From NCBI GenBank assembly GCA_965216225.1, contig CBDCFF010000019.1, positions 1-64,000 of the forward strand: a DNA stretch of 64,000 bases, in the 5' to 3' direction. A program made the translations under genes and the position numbers. The notes beneath the pieces are model-generated. The model was not told where the DNA came from and did no database searches. It worked only from the letters and a program-made list of their open reading frames with translations. This document shows, in pieces, positions 61,284 through 64,000 of the stretch (positions are counted from its first letter, which is position 1; each line of letters starts with the position of its first letter). Source of the DNA: 3107 sp965216225. GTDB taxonomy: Bacteria; Pseudomonadota; Alphaproteobacteria; Rhodobacterales; Rhodobacteraceae.

Positions 61284-61531
61284 GCGACACGAGCGACAAG
61301 CCGGTAGGGGAAATGAGCTTTGAGGAAGCCATGAAGGCGCTGGAGTCCATCGTCACCCAGCTTGAACGTGGCGACGTGCCCCTTGATCAGTCCATCGCAC
61401 TTTACGAACGCGGGGCGGCGCTGAAAAAACGCTGCGAGACGAAGCTCAACGAAGCGCAGGAAAAGGTCGCGGTGATCGCGCTTGATCGGGACGGCCAGCC
61501 AGCCGGCACCCAACCGCTTGACGAGGCGTGA
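61280..61531 (+). CDS. xseB: Exodeoxyribonuclease VII small subunit
   Basis: 83 residues with the XseB core MSFEEAMKALESIVTQLERGDVPLDQSIALYERGAALKK-type helix pair (landmarks MSFEEAMKALE and LDQSIALYERG). Partner of XseA (not in the window) in single-strand exonuclease VII. Overlaps both neighbours. Confidence 0.95.
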   Translation: MSDTSDKPVGEMSFEEAMKALESIVTQLERGDVPLDQSIALYERGAALKKRCETKLNEAQEKVAVIALDRDGQPAGTQPLDEA

Positions 61532-62397
61532 TGTTTCAGGAGCGGTTGAGAGAGCACGCGGCGCGCATCCAGGCCGTTCTGAATGCCGCTCTGAAGGGGC
61601 AGCAGGGGCCGGACATCGGCGCGGCCATGGGGTATGCCGTGCGGGGCGGCAAGAGGTTGCGCGGGTTTCTGGTGATGGAGGGGGCGGCGCTCTATGGTGT
61701 CGGACCCGGACAATCGGTCCATGCGGCAGCGGCGGTCGAGGCGCTGCACACCTATTCCCTGATCCACGACGATCTGCCCTCCATGGATAATGACGACATG
61801 CGCCGGGGGCAGCCGACCGTGCATGTGAAATGGGATGAGGCCACGGCGGTTCTGGCCGGTGACGCCTTGCAGGCCCTTGCCTTTGAACTTTTGACCCATG
61901 CCGGGATCGGCGATGCCGACCGGCGGCTGAAACTGGTGATGACACTGGCCCGTGCAGCGGGCGCGCGCGGCATGGTGCTGGGCCAGGCGCAGGACATTGC
62001 GGCGGAAACGGCGACAACATCGCCGGGTCTTTCCGAAATCACCGAATTGCAGCGCAACAAGACCGGTCGCCTGATCCACTGGTCGGCCGAGGCCGGACCG
62101 CTGATGGCGGGGCGCGACCCCGAGACCATGCGCCGATATGCACGCGCCCTGGGTCTTGCTTTTCAGATCGCCGATGATATTCTGGATGTCGAAGGCGATG
62201 CTGAAACGGCGGGCAAGCGCGTCGGCAAGGATGCGGACAGGGGCAAGGCGACCTTCGTGTCCTTGCTGGGTCTTGACGCGGCCAGGGCGCGGGCCAGGGC
62301 GCTGGTGGACGAAGCCGTTGATGCGCTGGCGGAATTCGGACCCGAGGCCGATGTCCTGCGGGATGGTGCCCGCTTTGTTATTGCCCGTAACCGCTAG
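61531..62397 (+). CDS. ispA: Polyprenyl synthetase, farnesyl diphosphate synthase type
   Basis: Condenses DMAPP and IPP to GPP/FPP. 288 residues: GGKRLRGFL, first Asp-rich motif IHDDLPSMDNDDMRRG (DDxxxxD form of eubacterial FPP synthases), GQAQDIAAE, and second motif FQIADDILDVEGD followed by GKDADRGKATFVSLLG. ATG 61531 overlaps the xseB stop (TGATG). The preceding GTG codon is not needed. Confidence 0.95.
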   Translation: MFQERLREHAARIQAVLNAALKGQQGPDIGAAMGYAVRGGKRLRGFLVMEGAALYGVGPGQSVHAAAAVEALHTYSLIHDDLPSMDNDDMRRGQPTVHVKWDEATAVLAGDALQALAFELLTHAGIGDADRRLKLVMTLARAAGARGMVLGQAQDIAAETATTSPGLSEITELQRNKTGRLIHWSAEAGPLMAGRDPETMRRYARALGLAFQIADDILDVEGDAETAGKRVGKDADRGKATFVSLLGLDAARARARALVDEAVDALAEFGPEADVLRDGARFVIARNR

Positions 62398-62418
62398 ACG
62401 AACCAGGAAGGCCCGGAA

Positions 62419-64000
62419 ATGAGCGAACGACCCATCACCCCCTTGCTTGACCGCGTGACGGTCCCTGCCGACCTGAAGGCGCTATCGGATGCGGAACTGC
62501 GCCAGTTGGCCGATGAACTGCGCGCGGAAACCATCAGCGCGGTGTCGGAAACCGGGGGCCATCTGGGCGCGGGTCTCGGGGTGATCGAACTGACCGTCGC
62601 GCTTCATGCGGTTTTCGATGCGCCTAGGGACCGTATCATCTGGGATGTCAGCCATCAATGCTATCCGCACAAGATCCTGACCGGGCGGCGGGATCGTATC
62701 CGCACGCTCCGGCAGAAGGACGGCCTGTCCGGTTTCGCCAAACGCACGGAGAGTCCATATGACCCGTTCGGCGCCGCGCACAGTTCCACTTCGATCTCGG
62801 CGGCGTTGGGCTTTGCCGTGGCGCGCGATCTGGGCGGCTCCCCGGAACACCGGATCGGCGACTGCATCGCGGTGATCGGCGATGGCGCGATTTCCGCCGG
62901 CATGGCCTATGAGGCGATGAACAACGCTGGCCATCTGAACAAACGCTTCTTCGTGATCCTGAATGACAACGACATGTCCATCGCCCCGCCGGTTGGCGCG
63001 ATGTCCAACTATCTTTCGCGTCTTTATGCGGGAGAGCCGTATCAGGACCTGAAAAGCGCCGCCAGGGGCGCGGTCAGCCTGCTGCCCGAACCGCTCCGCA
63101 AAGGCGCGCAGCGCGCCAGGGAGGCGCTGAAAGGCATGACCGTCGGCGGCACCCTGTTCGAGGAGTTGGGCTTTTCCTATGTCGGCCCGATCGACGGGCA
63201 TGATCTCAACCGGCTGCTGTCGATTCTGCGTGTCGTGAAGGACCGCGCCACCGGCCCGATGCTGATCCACGTCACCACCAGGAAGGGCAAGGGCTATGCC
63301 CCGGCAGAGAGCGCCCGCGACGGGGGCCACGCGACGGCGAAATTCGATGTCGTGACCGGCAAGCAGAAAAAAGCGCCGTCCAACGCGCCCGCCTACACCA
63401 GCGTCTTTGCCAGGGCGCTGCTGGCCGAGGCCGCAGTCGATGACAGGATCTGCGCCATCACCGCCGCCATGCCGGATGGCACCGGTCTCAATCTGTTTGC
63501 CGAACGCTATCCCGGCCGCTGCTTTGACGTGGCCATCGCCGAACAGCATGGCGTCACCTTCGCCGCCGGGCTTGCGGCGGGCGGCATGAGGCCCTTCTGC
63601 GCCATATATTCGACCTTCCTGCAACGGGGCTATGATCAGGTCGTGCATGACGTTGCCATCCAGCAACTGCCCGTGCGCTTTGCCATTGACCGGGCCGGGC
63701 TGGTCGGGGCTGACGGGGCGACCCATGCGGGCAGCTATGACATCGCCTATCTTGCCAATCTGCCCGGCTTCGTGGTCATGGCGGCGGCGGACGAGGCCGA
63801 ACTGATGCACATGGTCGCCACCGCCGCCGCCCACGATGACGGCCCCATCGCCTTTCGCTATCCGCGCGGGGAAGGCGTGGGCGTCGAACTGCCGGAGCGC
63901 GGCCAGCCGCTTGAGATCGGCAAGGGCCGGATCATCCGCAAAGGCGCAAGGGTGGCGATCCTGTCCTTCGGCACACGGCTGGAGGAGGTGAAAAAGGCGG
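62419..64000 (+). CDS. dxs: 1-deoxy-D-xylulose-5-phosphate synthase (3' end beyond window)
   Basis: First step of the MEP pathway: pyruvate plus glyceraldehyde-3-phosphate, TPP-dependent. 527 codons of about 640 are present. Starts MSERPITPLLDRVTVPADLK; DVSHQCYPHKILTGRRD, AAHSSTSISAALG, TPP motif VIGDGAISAGMAYEAMNNAG, then the catalytic Glu/His region VAIAEQHGVTFAAGLA, YSTFLQRGYDQVVHDVAIQ and GLVGADGATHAGSYDIAYL. The ATG lies 21 bases after ispA. The operon supplies both C5 units (dxs) and the prenyl synthase (ispA). Confidence 0.96.
   Translation, partial: MSERPITPLLDRVTVPADLKALSDAELRQLADELRAETISAVSETGGHLGAGLGVIELTVALHAVFDAPRDRIIWDVSHQCYPHKILTGRRDRIRTLRQKDGLSGFAKRTESPYDPFGAAHSSTSISAALGFAVARDLGGSPEHRIGDCIAVIGDGAISAGMAYEAMNNAGHLNKRFFVILNDNDMSIAPPVGAMSNYLSRLYAGEPYQDLKSAARGAVSLLPEPLRKGAQRAREALKGMTVGGTLFEELGFSYVGPIDGHDLNRLLSILRVVKDRATGPMLIHVTTRKGKGYAPAESARDGGHATAKFDVVTGKQKKAPSNAPAYTSVFARALLAEAAVDDRICAITAAMPDGTGLNLFAERYPGRCFDVAIAEQHGVTFAAGLAAGGMRPFCAIYSTFLQRGYDQVVHDVAIQQLPVRFAIDRAGLVGADGATHAGSYDIAYLANLPGFVVMAAADEAELMHMVATAAAHDDGPIAFRYPRGEGVGVELPERGQPLEIGKGRIIRKGARVAILSFGTRLEEVKKA

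Noticed and set aside
62482..63834. 450-codon open frame on the minus strand
   Set aside because: Antisense to dxs, whose own frame shows all expected motifs.

Overview
The window is high-GC bacterial chromosome from an alphaproteobacterium, most likely order Rhodobacterales. The evidence is established knowledge applied to visible genes: the rpmI-rplT-pheS-pheT order, a 44-residue aa3-type cytochrome c oxidase subunit IV, a DUF1467 protein beside methylmalonyl-CoA epimerase, DUF6173 and DUF6473 proteins, a Kdo-type LPS gene pair and a 41-residue L36. No rRNA, CRISPR array or phage genes were seen. There is one tRNA, Val-GAC.

Layout. (1) 1-1.4 kb: an IS110 transposase abuts a gutted ASKHA/DUF4445 gene. 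(2) 1.6-9.7 kb: a Na/phosphate symporter-like gene, a TPP enzyme, then on the minus strand mgtE, a 5-formyl-THF cyclo-ligase and a YmdB-type phosphoesterase, and a plus-strand guanine deaminase. (3) 9.7-17.8 kb: two IS630 copies (local name IS630a). The second contains a complete IS66 element, whose passenger gene is itself split by a complete IS21 element. (4) 17.8-27.0 kb: pheT, pheS, rplT and rpmI, a response regulator, methylmalonyl-CoA epimerase, DUF1467, a frameshifted EI24/CysZ-like gene, a nitroreductase and an AsmA protein. (5) 27.7-37.8 kb: about 10 kb made only of insertion sequences. Four copies of a second IS630 element (IS630b) alternate with five IS5-family elements of three types (IS5X, IS5Y, IS5Z), one of them split by an IS4 element. 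(6) 37.8-47.0 kb: a hypothetical gene, argF/argD, wreckage of a drug/metabolite transporter and an IS481 element, kdsD/waaA (Kdo synthesis and transfer), proline iminopeptidase, ubiG and a third IS630a. (7) 47-64 kb: an N-formylglutamate amidohydrolase-like gene, tRNA-Val, rpmJ, cytochrome oxidase subunit IV, an acyl-CoA dehydrogenase, tsaC, proS, an alcohol/aldehyde dehydrogenase pair, 3-hydroxybutyryl-CoA dehydrogenase, an agmatinase-like ureohydrolase, and the operon HDAC-like / xseB / ispA / dxs (isoprenoid precursor supply), which runs off the right edge.

The main biology is the insertion-sequence load and its geometry. IS630a, IS630b and the IS5 elements all sit in a TA, usually inside CTAG, and rebuild CTAG at their edges. 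All three IS630a insertions lie in the CTAG formed by a gene's TAG stop codon (guaD, pheT, ubiG), so the reading frames survive intact. In the 10 kb block the elements are chained head to tail through shared CTAG junctions. The local names IS630a/b and IS5X/Y/Z are mine; no database comparison was possible.
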